Source: Penicillium oxalicum | Taxonomy: Eukaryota > Ascomycota > Eurotiomycetes > Eurotiales > Aspergillaceae | Direction of reading: 5' to 3' | Length of the DNA stretch: 64,000 bases | Assembly (NCBI RefSeq): GCF_001723175.1 | Contig: NC_064655.1 | Coordinates: 1,922,001-1,986,000, forward strand | Shown: positions 13,550 to 24,749 of the stretch, in pieces | Layout of the letters: each line of letters opens with the position of its first letter | Position numbering within the stretch: position 1 is the stretch's first letter | Notes under the pieces: model-generated | Database searches by the model: none | Seen by the model: only the letters and a program-made list of their open reading frames with translations | Told to the model about the DNA's origin: nothing | Program-made: the position numbers and the translations under genes

Positions 13550-14515
13550 CACAAGCCACTTCCAGCCTGTAGAGAATACCACGTTGAATTTTTCACTGTT
13601 CCACATTTCATAGTGTTCTCCCTTTCATCATATTCTCTTTCCCCCCCCTACCCAGGCTTACGTGCTTTTGGTCCTTTTCTTTTCCAATTTTTTTTTCTGA
13701 ATTTTTCCATTTTTCTTCTCTTTCCCTTGTCCGTAAATTTCCATTACCTGAACCTTGGCCGCGCCCCCCAAAGATTCACTTTTGGTCTCCCTTTCGCTTT
13801 CCCCCCCAATTTCTTCTCCCCGTCCGCGATCGAATCGTCTTGCTAGAGTTTTTTTTTCCCTCCCCTTCTCTCTCTTCAACCTCCCCGTCGAAACTTCATT
13901 CTCACCACCCCGTCCCGGCTCGGCTTTGACCGATCAATTTCTCCTCCCTTCTCCGACTCTCTGATCCTTCAAACCCTGGTCCATTGTCTTCATCAGCCCT
14001 TTTGGACGCGCAGAACAGATCTGACGAGTTGTTGTGCTGCGAGACCCACTTGCACGCCCGCTTCCCTGGTGGATACAGAACCCATCGACAGTGACCAACG
14101 TGCGGTTAAAACACCAAGTTTCCACACATCTTCGACCTGGTGGGTGACCGTGGGGAATTGACTCCGATCAAGCCTCTCTTCCTTTCTTCACATCTCCAAC
14201 CTTCTGACAATTTCATCAATCGGTGGAGTCAGATCCTTGTACAATTGTGACTTCGCCCGTCCGTGACTCCCAAGTCAGCCTGTGCCTCCTCTGCCTCGGG
14301 AAAAAAAAATTCAGTTGGCCTCCAACAAGAATCCCTTCGAACCTGTCGAGTCCAGTGGGAAAAAAAATCCAGTGAAGAGAGCTCAGGAAACACGACCGCG
14401 ACGTGTTCGATGATTACTGCGTGATCACGACACATCAACCTTTGTTCTCGCCCTCCCAGTTTCTCGTCGCAAAAATCTTCTCCACTCGTTGACCCTTGCG
14501 GACCGAGAAATCACG
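13550..14515 (+). promoter_or_regulatory. Pyrimidine-rich, ATG-depleted presumptive 5' leader of the zinc-finger gene
   Basis: The last upstream ATG is at 13547. From 13550 to 14409 (860 nt) the plus strand contains no ATG, and only one occurs (14410) before the start codon at 14516. The first part is strongly CT-rich, as is usual around transcription starts of filamentous fungi. Lack of ATG over this length suggests a long scanned 5' UTR, possibly with untranslated introns. The exact transcription start is unknown. Confidence 0.6.
14410..14424 (+). promoter_or_regulatory. Four-codon upstream ORF
   Basis: ATG ATT ACT GCG TGA is the only ATG in the roughly 965 nt before the zinc-finger start codon. 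It ends 91 nt before that codon, far enough to allow re-initiation. It may tune translation of the regulator; function is inferred from position only. Confidence 0.5.
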
Positions 14516-16312
14516 ATGGATCCTCGCTCGCACCCTTCGCGTCCGCCATCAACCAGTCTGCCTCAGGGCTCTACGCCCATGTCCTCAACCCCCATCACCA
14601 GCATGTCGATGCCTCAATACTCGATGCAGGGAGGATACGCGGCACCTCAGCCTCACACGCTGCCTCCTCTCCAGCCGCATCACACTCAGTCGCCCGCACC
14701 GCATCCGTACATGGGCCAGCCGTACCGCCCGGACTTGTCGCGGTTCCCCGCATCGACTCACGATGTGTACGGAAACTCGTCAGCTCCTATCATGCCACAC
14801 ACCACTGTTGGGGGCCACTCGCCTTCCTACCTTGCGCATCCCAATCACCAGCCCCAAGGTCACCACACTCAGTCCTATCCTCCTCCCCCCAGTGGCTTGC
14901 CTCCCGCGTCGGCCGCGCAGAGTTACCCGCAGCCCATTGCTCCTGCGCCCCCTCGTGATCGCCGGGATTTCAACGGCATGCCCTCTGGTGCCTTCAGCTA
15001 CTCCGATACCAAGTCCTGGGGGATGACTCCCGACGTGAACGGTGCCAATGGCTCGCCTTATGGACCCCCCAAGGATCAAACCCGAACGCAGGTCGTGGGC
15101 TCGCAAGGTCGTCGTGGTATCTTGCCCAGTGTCCCTGGCCGCGCGACCCCAGTCGCCAACGGTGTCAACGGCACTGCGAAGAGCACCACCATTCCTGCCA
15201 AGGATGCCGATGGAAAGTTCCCTTGCCCGCACTGCAACAAGACCTATCTTCACGCGAAGCACCTCAAGCGTCATCTGCTGCGCCGTAAGTTTTGCGACCA
15301 ACCAAAAACAACAATCCCCCTCCCCCTCTTCTCCTTTGGGTGGCGAACCCGATCCAACTCGTATACTTGATTGAGCACGCTAATTCTGACTCGCCAATTT
15401 TTTTTTGTTGCCATGCTGTAGACACTGGTGACCGTCCCTACATGTGTGTTCTCTGCAAGGACACCTTCTCTCGCAGTGATATCTTGAAGCGTCATTTCCA
15501 AAAGTGCTCGATCCGTCGGGGTAACCCCACGGGTGCGACTCACTTGTCGCACCCCCACGCGCATTTGAAGCGTTCCCAGCAGCAAGCCGCCGCGGCTGCT
15601 GCGTCGGCCGCGGCCAACCCCGCGAAGCCTCTTCAGGATGAAGTCAGTAATCCCGTTCCTTCTCCCAATGGCATGATGAGTGCGCAGTTTGGCGAGGGGG
15701 CCGTGAATGGAAACGGAATGGCCGGTGGCCGTCCCGGATTCACGGACCAGCAACATCTGGGATACGCGATGGCGTCGGCCAATGGCATGAACCGTGGTCC
15801 TGGTGACCACGCGCTCGCCGAACAGGCCGCGACACGAGGTTCCTGGATGGCTGGCCCCAAGCAGAATCCGTATCTCATGCACCACCCCGGTGCCGAATCC
15901 CATGGCCAGCAACTGAATGTTGATCGTCCTCACGAACAGGTAAAGCCCTTGGTCGTCCCTGACCACAAATACCCGGTGATGTCCGGTCACCCCGCGGGCC
16001 AGCCCGGCGTTGACTGGTCGGCTTTCCAGCACGGTGCCGACAACGGTTACATGAATCCCGTCTTCCCCCACTCCATGGCGACCGGCCAGGAATCGATCCA
16101 CGCCCCCGTCGATGCCGATCGCAAGTTCTACCCTGCCACGACTGCCGGCGGACCTGAAAATGGCATGAACGGTCTGTACATGGCTTCGACTACCATGAGC
16201 GGTGACGGTAAGTCCTGATCTCTCTCTGTCTCACCGATTCCTCGTCGGCCATGGGCTCCTCGGTTGCTGACGTGACTTTACGACAGGCACCGTCCAGGCT
16301 GCCCGGCAGTAG
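14516..16312 (+). CDS. C2H2/C2HC zinc-finger transcription factor
   Basis: Probable nuclear DNA-binding regulator of 526 residues. Exons are 14516-15284, 15422-16207 and 16287-16312; all splices keep frame. Residues 1 to about 235 are rich in Pro, Ser, His, Gln and Tyr (activation/low-complexity region). Finger 1 begins CPHCNKTYLHAKHLKRH and is completed across intron 1 by the last His of HLLRH. The linker is TGDRPYM. Finger 2 (CVLC to HFQKC) ends in Cys, making it C2HC. A basic RGNPTGATHLSHPHAHLKR segment and an alanine run follow, then a Gly/Asn/Met-rich tail. Intron 1 cuts inside finger 1, so its retention would stop translation before finger 2. I considered the sexual-development regulator NsdC, described as having two C2H2 plus one C2HC finger; only one of each is visible here, so I give no symbol. 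Confidence 0.88.
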
Positions 16313-17881
16313 ACTGGGTTGGTCTGATCAGAATGTAATACGATGAAACGCGAGGGACTGCGCGAGTGTTTTGGTGCGGTATCTCCACACCGCCAAAAAA
16401 AGTTCTTCTTTGACCACTGTGGCATGATTGGCCGCGCCTTGTGTGCTTCCCTGTTCCTTCTCACCTCGATCGGGGAGGAGCCGTCGGAACCAGGCTCGTT
16501 GCTTCCTTTTTGTCGATTTCATTATCACCTTACCGTGCATTCTTGATGGGATCCTATCTCCCCTATCTTTTCTCCCTTTTGATTCATATCTTCCATTTGC
16601 TTCGTTTCCTGATTCTCTCCGGTATCTTGATGTATGGATTTCTTTCCGATCCCATCTGGTGTGGGACTGCATCTCTTCTGCGGCGAATCTGTTTTCTCCA
16701 AACCTGGTGGTTGACTTGCGGGTCTGGGTTGTTGTTTTCCTTGTTCCTGTTCACCCGTGCTGCGTCTCGGGGCGATAGTTTTTGGTGGGGTGGTTATCGT
16801 TCGGCGTCCACAAACTTATAGACATGGGCATGTGTGTTGTTTTCATCTTTGCGCGATTGGTCGACCACGGAACGAGAGCGGGAGTGAGAAGGACCAAACA
16901 AAAAAAAAAGAGACAGAAAGGATGAGAGCGAGGGGCGAGGGGGATGGAAGAGCGCGCGCCGGCCAAGAGAGAAGCCCCCAAAAAAATCACGACGATACAG
17001 GGCGGCTCCGAGATGTTTTGCGGGGCCATTGTTGAAATCACCAGTTTTTCCACATCGCCTTACCATGTTTTTTTTCTTTCCCCTCCTACCTTTCTGGTTT
17101 CGATGCTCGTTTCTGTGTTCATGGTCTGTATTTTTTTTTGGTGTCCGACTCTCTATTCCTTTGAGCCGTCCGTGCAGTGTGTCGGTTGGCTCTGTTCACT
17201 TATCCAAGCCCTCTCCTGCTCTGTTGCTTCCCTCTCCTCTCCGTCGGGGGAGGTTTCCTCGGACGTGATGGGGGGAGACGGACTTCGAGATTGGCGACTC
17301 ACAATGAGGATGGGGGTTTTCTCCTTCGGTGCATTTGCATGGCCTTTGTAAGTATGATTTGCATACCACTGACCCCGATCCGCTTCGAGCTGCTCGGAGT
17401 GTGATTCTGAGGCGGTGGTGTTTGTGATATTTGATCCTTCCTGTTGGTTTCCGTGTCGCGGATTGTCTCGTATCTTTTTTTTTCTCCTCTTGTATCGACT
17501 TTTGTGGAACAAAAAGCATCTCTTAGAAATAGACTCCATGAGCACTGCTGTGCTCATGCATGAGTTTCCGGTTCTCACCTGGACCAGTTTTTGCTTTTGA
17601 CTCTAGGTGTAGATGCTCGATGCTCGAGCCTTGGGTGAGCTCCGGTCGAACATGCCGATGTGGATGTCCGTCTCGGAGGGACTTGTCCATGCTGTACATG
17701 GGCTCCATGCCCTGGAGAACAATGTCTCTGTGATGGCTGTCGACGCGCTTGTGGCCATCCTCTCTGGGCTATCATGTTGTCTATGTTCTTTTTTATTGAT
17801 TTGCTTGTCCTTTCTTTTTTTCTTTTCTCCTCTTGTCATTCCCCAGCACCGAATGGTTATTCGTTACTCCTCGGGTCGATG
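16313..17881. other. Non-coding interval after the zinc-finger gene
   Basis: T- and C-rich plus strand without a recognisable gene, probably the long 3' UTR of the zinc-finger gene and the distal promoter of the next gene. Short overlapping frames on both strands are products of low-complexity sequence. Confidence 0.5.
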
Positions 17882-18636
17882 GAGCAGATCCACCGTCGCA
17901 GTCTGGGGAAATCCACAGCCGATCACGCTCCACTCAGCCTCAAGTCTCCATCGGAAACTGGTTTGTACCTGAACACCTGCTGCATCTGCCTTACAACCTC
18001 TCTGTGGAATCTCGACAGCCGTCTCTGTTTCCACATCCCACGACTGCGGTATTCACACGACCGCGTGGGCCTTCTCCCGGTTTCTTCCCCGATCGACGTC
18101 ACCATCTGGACATCCCGTCTGGGCCTGATTGGCGCCCCGGCTGGTCTCCTGCGCCTGCAGGAGAATCTCGGAATCTTCGCTTTCCTTTTTCGGGCGTTCC
18201 CCGCTGCGTCGACACGAGCCACGCGAGCCTTTTTTTGGGGGGTGATTGTCTTCCGGTTGAACTCGGCCGTGGGTTTCCGTCTGGGCGACATAAAGAGCTA
18301 CAGACAGAGAGAGAGAGAGACAGAAAGTTTGGGATCTCGGGATCTTCATCCAGGACAATCGATCCTTTGGGAGGTGTGAAAGAGACACCATCATTTCCAG
18401 CCCTCACCTTCATCCTTCCCCGCCTCAAACTCTCTCGTCCGCCATCAAGAATTTCCATCGTTGGGCGCCTTCGCTCTCCTCTGTCATTCATCCCTCCCCA
18501 CCCAAAGGGATCGCCAACTCGGCTCCTCTGATCATCTACATCTCCTTCATCTTCCCTCATCGTCCGACCCGCAACGTTTCTTCTCCTTGAGACCAGCAAT
18601 CGAGAGGATCTGGAATCCTCCACCTCTTCCACCATC
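17882..18636 (+). promoter_or_regulatory. 755-nt ATG-free presumptive 5' leader
   Basis: Between an ATG at 17879 and the start codon at 18637 the plus strand contains no ATG. The stretch includes a GA repeat (18306-18320) and CT-rich DNA close to the start. The first ATG met by scanning would be the real start, so this reads as a long leader, perhaps with an untranslated intron. Confidence 0.55.
18306..18320. repeat. Short (AG)n tract
   Basis: Fifteen-base AG dinucleotide tract inside the presumptive leader of the following gene. Confidence 0.9.
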
Positions 18637-19281
18637 ATGTCCACCAACCGTCCTTTTCTCGCCAACTTCCTGGCCGCATTTCGTGCCCAGTCCACCCTCA
18701 AATCCGCCTCTCAACCGCCCACATCTTCTCCCTCTCGATCCACGGCACAGCTCTCTTCAGGTGCCCGCACAATATCCTCCAAAGCGGGCCATCACCCTCA
18801 TCCACCGCCGCAGTACCCCGCCAACGCTCCCACTTCTTCGTCCTCAGCCTCAACGCAGGCTGCTCCCGCTGCCGCTGCGGCTTCACCGGTGACTTCAACA
18901 TCTCCTTCTAGCGCAGCACCTCCCCCAGCATCGATGGGCACGGGATCTCCGCCCCCCACACAGCAGCACCACGCGTATTCTCACTATCATGCCGATCCTT
19001 TCTCATCTTCTCAGCCGCCCGCACCGTCTGGATCTTCCACGTCGGCAGTCGCGTCTACTCCGATCCCGATCTCACGGGGCTCCGACCGCCAACGCCGGGG
19101 TAGCGATTCGTCGTCGGGTTCGGGCGGATTCTGCGACGCCCTAGGGCCGGAGAAGTGGTATATCGGAGGACGCACGGCGGCGGGAGAAGAGCGATTCTAT
19201 CGGTTGGGAATGGTGACCAAGGGAGGGGGGAGATTAGGAGGTGGAGGGCGGGTGGGCAGTATTGATCAGTTAAGCCTGTGA
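18637..19281 (+). CDS. Ser/Pro/Ala-rich protein of unknown function
   Basis: Single-exon frame of 214 codons; I recognise no domain. The first roughly 115 residues contain no Asp or Glu and are rich in Ser, Ala, Pro, Arg and His. The N-terminus (RPFLANFLAAFRAQSTLKS) could form a basic amphipathic helix, so mitochondrial import is possible but unproven. The middle is Ser/Pro-rich with HH pairs. The C-terminal 60 residues are less biased and carry GPEKWYIGGRTAAGEERFYRL, the best candidate for a conserved core, followed by a glycine-rich tail. Reality is supported by the first-ATG position after a 755-nt ATG-free leader, GC-rich coding composition, and the context ACCATCATGTCC. Confidence 0.65.
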   Translation: MSTNRPFLANFLAAFRAQSTLKSASQPPTSSPSRSTAQLSSGARTISSKAGHHPHPPPQYPANAPTSSSSASTQAAPAAAAASPVTSTSPSSAAPPPASMGTGSPPPTQQHHAYSHYHADPFSSSQPPAPSGSSTSAVASTPIPISRGSDRQRRGSDSSSGSGGFCDALGPEKWYIGGRTAAGEERFYRLGMVTKGGGRLGGGGRVGSIDQLSL

Positions 19282-20947
19282 ACGATGGCATGGCAGGCAC
19301 CGTTGACGACGATGTCAACCTGTCTTTTTTCTTTTCTTTTTCGGAGACGGAGATGATGCCGTGGGGTTGCAAAGGGAAAGTTTTCTCTTGAAAAAAAGGG
19401 CGTATAAATGACATGTCGGGGCTCCAGATACAGACTGCGTCTATGGAATGGAGCAAGAGAGGAATAGTACTATAGGACACGAAGAGGTCCCTCGGAACGA
19501 GGAAGACGAGACTTGTTACCTCAAAGAGATTCACGAACAATCAAAAAAAACACAGAGATACTCACGCTGGGCGTCCAGGGTTGCCTGTCATTAACTTTTA
19601 TACATCTTCTAACTGCGCTCATAGCCTCTACATCTGTTACCCCCCCTGCTCAGCCCGATAAGCATCAGTATAGGACGGATTCCCATTCTCTGTGAGGAAA
19701 CCTCAGTCTAGACTGAAATGCCATCAAAGTCGGAGATGGCTCCCAATTTTAAGCCGAAGACTTTGGAAGGCATCACTGTTGTTGAACATGACTGGCGAGT
19801 GTGATTGCCATCCTGGTTCACGATGATTTCGATTCAGAAACTAATGCAAGCTGTCAGGTTCTGCATCCAGTCGGAAGAAGACTACGTCGAAATTATCTAC
19901 TCTCGGAGGAACAGACGATTTACATGCACTTTTTTGACTGTATGTTCAGAGCCTCGCGGACTAAAGGGGTTTCATTTTAGGAGTACTGGTGTTGTCCATG
20001 TCAATACTTTAGTCTGTTCGTCTGCCGTCGTGTCAATGATGCGGTTCGTGAACAGATGCAACGAGGATGAAAGTTTCTATCTACAGATTTGGATGCTCAT
20101 ATGGTAAATAGTTCCTGGTTCCGTTACTATGCAAATCATACCGGTAGAAGCTGACTCGACCTCGGACGTGCGAGGCTATTTGTTTGGGCACGTAACTTTT
20201 CCAATTTTCTCAAGTGAAATCTAAAAGACCTCGGTTCTTGCTCCCAGAATTACTCCTGGACTAGCGTCTGTATTGGGAAAACACAAATGTCGGACCTGAA
20301 AAGGAATGTCTTCCCGTATATGGATGAAACTGCGTAGTAGCATACGGAGTACATCATACCGGCTTTACTGTCTTTCCTCATCAATCCCCATCTCACATAT
20401 TTATGTAGGGGTGCAATCTTGCAACCTGCAAAACCTTCGGATCGCGCTTCGCCTACATTGTGCAAATTGCATAACCAAGTTTCCAATCCCTTGTGTGTGA
20501 AGGTTCTCTTTTGAAGAGGCGTGGCACTGACGGAAACCATACAGATGCGAAGGGTACAGCAACATGTTTCTCTGCATAACCTGGTATCAGGCTTACCTAC
20601 GCTGGCCTGTTGCGGTATCGTGAAACCCCCGCGGCGCTGGTCTACAACATGTGGAAGAATTCCTATGCTATTCTTTCCACTCTGCGTACCTAGGAGCTAC
20701 TCCTAAGGCTTATCACAATACCGCGGGTCTGGCCACTTTCCAGATGTAGAAGCATTGGTACTGTGATCGTGCTGATTCTTCTCAAGAGAAAAAGCTGAGG
20801 AGCAGGTCATTGTAGAGCCCCCCTCTTCGCCGATTGCAAGGTATTCCAATTCTTAAATTACTTCTGCGCTGCGCGGTCGACACACGGGCATATACTCATA
20901 CAATAGTACATACAGTAGTACAAGTACAATAATTCGTCATATCTCCC
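19282..20947. other. Intergenic, no gene seen
   Basis: 3' flanks of two genes facing each other (+ and -). Open frames are all under 165 codons and unlike any family. AT content rises from about 19.7 kb. Nothing else was identified. Confidence 0.55.
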
Positions 20948-22186
20948 TTAGACTACTTGCTGAGTGGTACAATGTAGAACCCCACCCGTACGAGGCAGCG
21001 CGTTGACGGCAACCTGACAGATGCGCCGCCCAGGAACCAACCGAGTCAAGGTCTCCAACGCCTTTGCATCGGTCACGGCATCGCCAAAAGCCGGAATGAT
21101 CAGTCCGCCATTGGTGAAATAAAAATTCACATATGAAGCCGCCGGCTCCATTTCCTCCCCGGCCACGTCCCCTCGGACGAGATCCGGATCCGGCTCCTCA
21201 ATCTCATGGACTTGCAATTTTCGACCCTGCGCGTCCGTGGCATTATCGAGGATCTCTCGCATCTCGTGATACACGTCCCAGTACACCCGCTGACACTTTG
21301 GGTGTGGTCTACCGACCACCACCACACCGGGTCGAATGAAGCGAGCCTCGGCATCGATGTGATAATCCGTGATATCCAGGCCCTCCCGCCCCGGAATCCA
21401 AATGAATTTCTTGATGCCGAGCAGACGGCCGAGTTCCGTTTCGATATCCTGACGAGACAGGCCCTCATTTCGAGACGCAACGACCACGCTACTCTTCATC
21501 GCCATCAAAGTGCCCTCCCCGTCCATCTCGATCCCACCACCTTCGAGCCGCACCGCAGACACAACGCGTGACACCGGTTGATCGGGCAGGTCGCGGTTCT
21601 CCAGTTCCAGCACCCGTCGTGCGAACTCGGTATTCTCCCGTCTCTCTGCATCGCTTAATGCGGGCCAGTCGGACCGTTCCCCGAGTTCTTGATCCAGCAA
21701 GGCGCCGATCTTGTCCTCGGTGTCATTGTAAATCCGCTCTGTGAATTTATTACCCCATTCGCAGAACCGGAAATCAATCGCATATCGCTGGTCGTCGTCG
21801 ACGCCCCGCACGTAGACTGGGCCAGAGTCCCGGACCCAGCAGTGATTGACCGGTGCTGGAACGAGCCTGACGTGGGCTTTTTGCGTCGGGGGAGCGGTCT
21901 TCATGCGCTCGTCGACCAGGTGGCGTGCCTGGGAGATATCCTCGGGGCGAACGTGGAGACGCACGGGTTCGAAGATTGCAATCGTACCTGCGAGATCGAC
22001 AATTTCCTTACAGGTCTGCTCGTAGAGAGATGGAAAGGTCGAACAGCGTGATGGGAAGCCCAGGATTGTAGCAAGATGGGGAGTCGTTTCGGCACGGTAG
22101 GTGTACCTTTTGGTGGGATCGGTTTCCGTGTGTAGTAGCTTTACTTGATTTTGATGAGCGTGCCAGAGGCTGTTGGTTGGTGGCAT
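20948..22186 (-). CDS. Agmatine deiminase / peptidylarginine deiminase-family protein
   Basis: Intronless gene of 412 residues in the PAD_porph/agmatine deiminase family, whose members hydrolyse the guanidino group of agmatine (to N-carbamoylputrescine and ammonia) or of arginine residues, using a catalytic Cys. Seen: NHCWVRDSGPVYV (family WxRDxGP), RLEGGGIEMDGEGT, TDYHIDAEARFIRPG with the expected His and Asp, and the C-terminal GGVLHCTTQQ with the nucleophile Cys. Plant enzymes have EGGSIH and GGGNIHC at two of these places; here they read EGGGIE and TGGVLHC, and the N-terminal MPAEW-type signature is not preserved. Specificity may therefore differ. The start is the only ATG available: the frame extends upstream to 22309 only through a GTG. 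Probably cytosolic, as no signal peptide is seen. Confidence 0.85.
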   Translation of the reverse strand: MPPTNSLWHAHQNQVKLLHTETDPTKRYTYRAETTPHLATILGFPSRCSTFPSLYEQTCKEIVDLAGTIAIFEPVRLHVRPEDISQARHLVDERMKTAPPTQKAHVRLVPAPVNHCWVRDSGPVYVRGVDDDQRYAIDFRFCEWGNKFTERIYNDTEDKIGALLDQELGERSDWPALSDAERRENTEFARRVLELENRDLPDQPVSRVVSAVRLEGGGIEMDGEGTLMAMKSSVVVASRNEGLSRQDIETELGRLLGIKKFIWIPGREGLDITDYHIDAEARFIRPGVVVVGRPHPKCQRVYWDVYHEMREILDNATDAQGRKLQVHEIEEPDPDLVRGDVAGEEMEPAASYVNFYFTNGGLIIPAFGDAVTDAKALETLTRLVPGRRICQVAVNALPRTGGVLHCTTQQVV

Positions 22187-24609
22187 TGTGGAAGTGCCAG
22201 TGAATTGCTGTCGATGTTGATTCCGAGTAGGAGATGTGATACTAGTGGGTGAAAGAATCGACAGTCGTCTTGGCTTTGATAACGAGTGAATGTGAATCTG
22301 GACGTTCACTCATGTTGTTAGCCTTTTGTTCTCTTTTGGGAGGGTTTTCCCTTCCCTGCTTTTTTGGGGGATCTTCTTTCGTTTCCCTCTCAGCTGGGAT
22401 AACTATCTTCGCAGCGCAGCTGGACAACCTCGAAATCCAGATGACTTACAGAAGAACCAGTATACGGAACTCGATTGATGCCCTGATTCAGGATGAATAG
22501 AGATCCAAGGCGAGTCTTTGGAATCAGATGAGCCATCGCCATATTTTTACAATCTTCATCGAGCTCAAGCGAGACACTCGGTACTTATACGCCGTGGACT
22601 CTGGCACAGAACAGGAGCAACAAAAACCTCAGTGCCAAAAAAAGGATGCTTCACGCGATCCTGATATGAGTGCCGCACCAGACAGCCAGCTTCTCTCTGC
22701 CGGCCAAGAATGGAATGCCGTACCCCGATCAGCGCTCCAGTCAAGACAGTACCAAACAGACCTCTATGAAACAATGTCTCGCGAACCGAGATATGGCCCT
22801 TTACCCGCGGACACGAGAGTGGCTCCGTCCAGCAAGCACTCTCTTGATTTACGCTTCCGGAGTGTCTTGACGAGATGATCCAGTGATCCACAAACTCCTC
22901 ACTGTCTCCAGTCTCCAGTCTCCAGTCCTCCCGCATCTCCACATCGAGTCGACCCAACTGAAGCTCGCCCGTCATCCTTTGAGATTGCGGGTTCCGCGGG
23001 ACCCGAGAGAGTCTCCTCATCCACGTGCGCAATAAGCAGGCGGTAGGAAAAGTTTCTTGATTTTCGACAGGGTCGAGATTCCTACCTGGGGAATATTCAG
23101 AGTCTAATCACAAGATGAGGACTTTTCGGTGGAGGAAGAGAGGTGTCAACAGTTTAGAATCCGTCCGTGGTTCCACTTGGTAGGTTCTCATCGTGTTATG
23201 GCCAAGTTGGCGGATGCGCTTATCAACCACGGCGCTGAAGTCTCGGAGAACTGAGGTGGATGTACGGCTTGTCGCGGCTGATTAGAACGAACAAGCGGAC
23301 ATCTGTCGTGCTGATAAAGGCTCTCGATTGTATGACTCGGTCCAAACATCGTCGATGCTTTTCTTCAGATTCTCGCGTCCTTCTCACTCTATCCATCTGC
23401 CCATCCCGTGCATCACAGACAGTCTCGAGCAATAGCTTGGAAAAGACGACATGGCGATTTCCCGGGTCACGAATGACGCACTTGCAGTAGATTTGCGGAA
23501 TTTATTTTATAACAATTCCCCCTCGCGATCCGAGTACAATTGTACTTGGTCCGGAATTTGGCACAGGGCGCTTTCAGCCATCAATCTGGTCGTGTACCTC
23601 AACTGGTTACATCTGCTGCACTTTGTTCCCGGACCCCGAGATTTACAGTGATACGGAGCGTGGGCGTTATTGACCTTGTGTCAACAATCGACTTGATCAC
23701 CAGCAATCCTGGGTGAATCATGTCTCTCCCCCCTTCTCCCTCTCTCCTGCATCCTCTACGTTTTACCATCGAGCGGTAAGCATACACCGCCTCACATTCA
23801 CCAGGAACATGAGAGAACCGTTAGATTACACCCCATCTCTGCAAGGCACCGAGAAATGCCCGTTCACTACCTGCTGTATCGGAGCCGCGTGCTGAATCAG
23901 CCACTGTAGCTGGTACACGCACGATGGAGGAGGAAGCTGCCGTGAAATCGGGTCTCCCAGACCCCGGTGGAGATCGCCGATCGGAGACGGCCTCGTGCGT
24001 TGGTTCTTTTGACCTGCCAGATTCATGCAGGCGGGATCTGCATCTATAATGCAAAGCCCGAGGGGATTCCAGTTTATCAGTGCAGGGTCCACCTTGCATC
24101 ATCGTCCTACGAGCGGTTTCAAATCATCACCTCTTCCCCAGGAGTCAGGGGACGTATTGTCGCAAAGAGAGAATAGCTGCGCTACGTCAATGAATCACCA
24201 GCGTTATGTAACCTGCGAGGTCCGGTCGCGATTGGCAAATAATGCTAGAGCCTGCAAAGCTGGACTCTGAGTAGACGCCGGGTAGATATGTCGGCAAGCT
24301 GCCCATATTGAATATGTTCAAGAGGATGCATTAAATATGAACAATTCTCGACTTGATTCGTTTTAGAGGTTCTTAAAATGGATGATTGTTGCAAGGATAG
24401 GCATGCTCCTCCCACTTACCGCCGTTGTGGCTTCAGAGGGCGCAGGGCTAGGAGAGTATTGAAGCCGCGCGCGAGCTGTTGTGGTGTTTTCCCTTTGATT
24501 CCAGCACCGAGAGTGTGATACATATTTGACAGGCTGGTAACTGAGATTTTGATTTGATGTATCAAAGATGGCTGAAGCTGAAGCATTCCAGTTGCTAAGC
24601 CAGGGAGGG
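22187..24609. other. Intergenic, no gene seen
   Basis: Upstream region of the deiminase gene (-) and of a small plus-strand gene. Open frames reach about 155 codons, with no recognisable domain and no plausible splicing into a longer product. A short tandem CTCCAGT repeat sits near 22905-22930. No tRNA or mobile element was recognised. Confidence 0.5.
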
Positions 24610-24617
24610 TATAAATA
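24610..24617 (+). promoter_or_regulatory. TATA box
   Basis: TATAAATA, 132 nt upstream of the ATG at 24750. Its spacing and the clean match support an inducible or strongly transcribed small gene downstream. Confidence 0.6.
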
Positions 24618-24749
24618 TCCCCTTGGAAGCTGAAAGGAAAGCAACAAGCCAGACTTGATCCAAGAGATAATGATTCAAGTCTCCTCTATTCCAGCCAATA
24701 TTCCAAGCAGATTAATTCCTTTTTCTTTGGCTGATTTGCGTCGTCAGAC

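Noticed and set aside
14516..16312. Naming the zinc-finger gene nsdC
   Set aside because: NsdC is described with two C2H2 plus one C2HC finger; only one of each is visible here.
22187..22309. N-terminal extension of the deiminase as a targeting peptide
   Set aside because: The extension begins at GTG and no ATG exists upstream of 22186 in frame.
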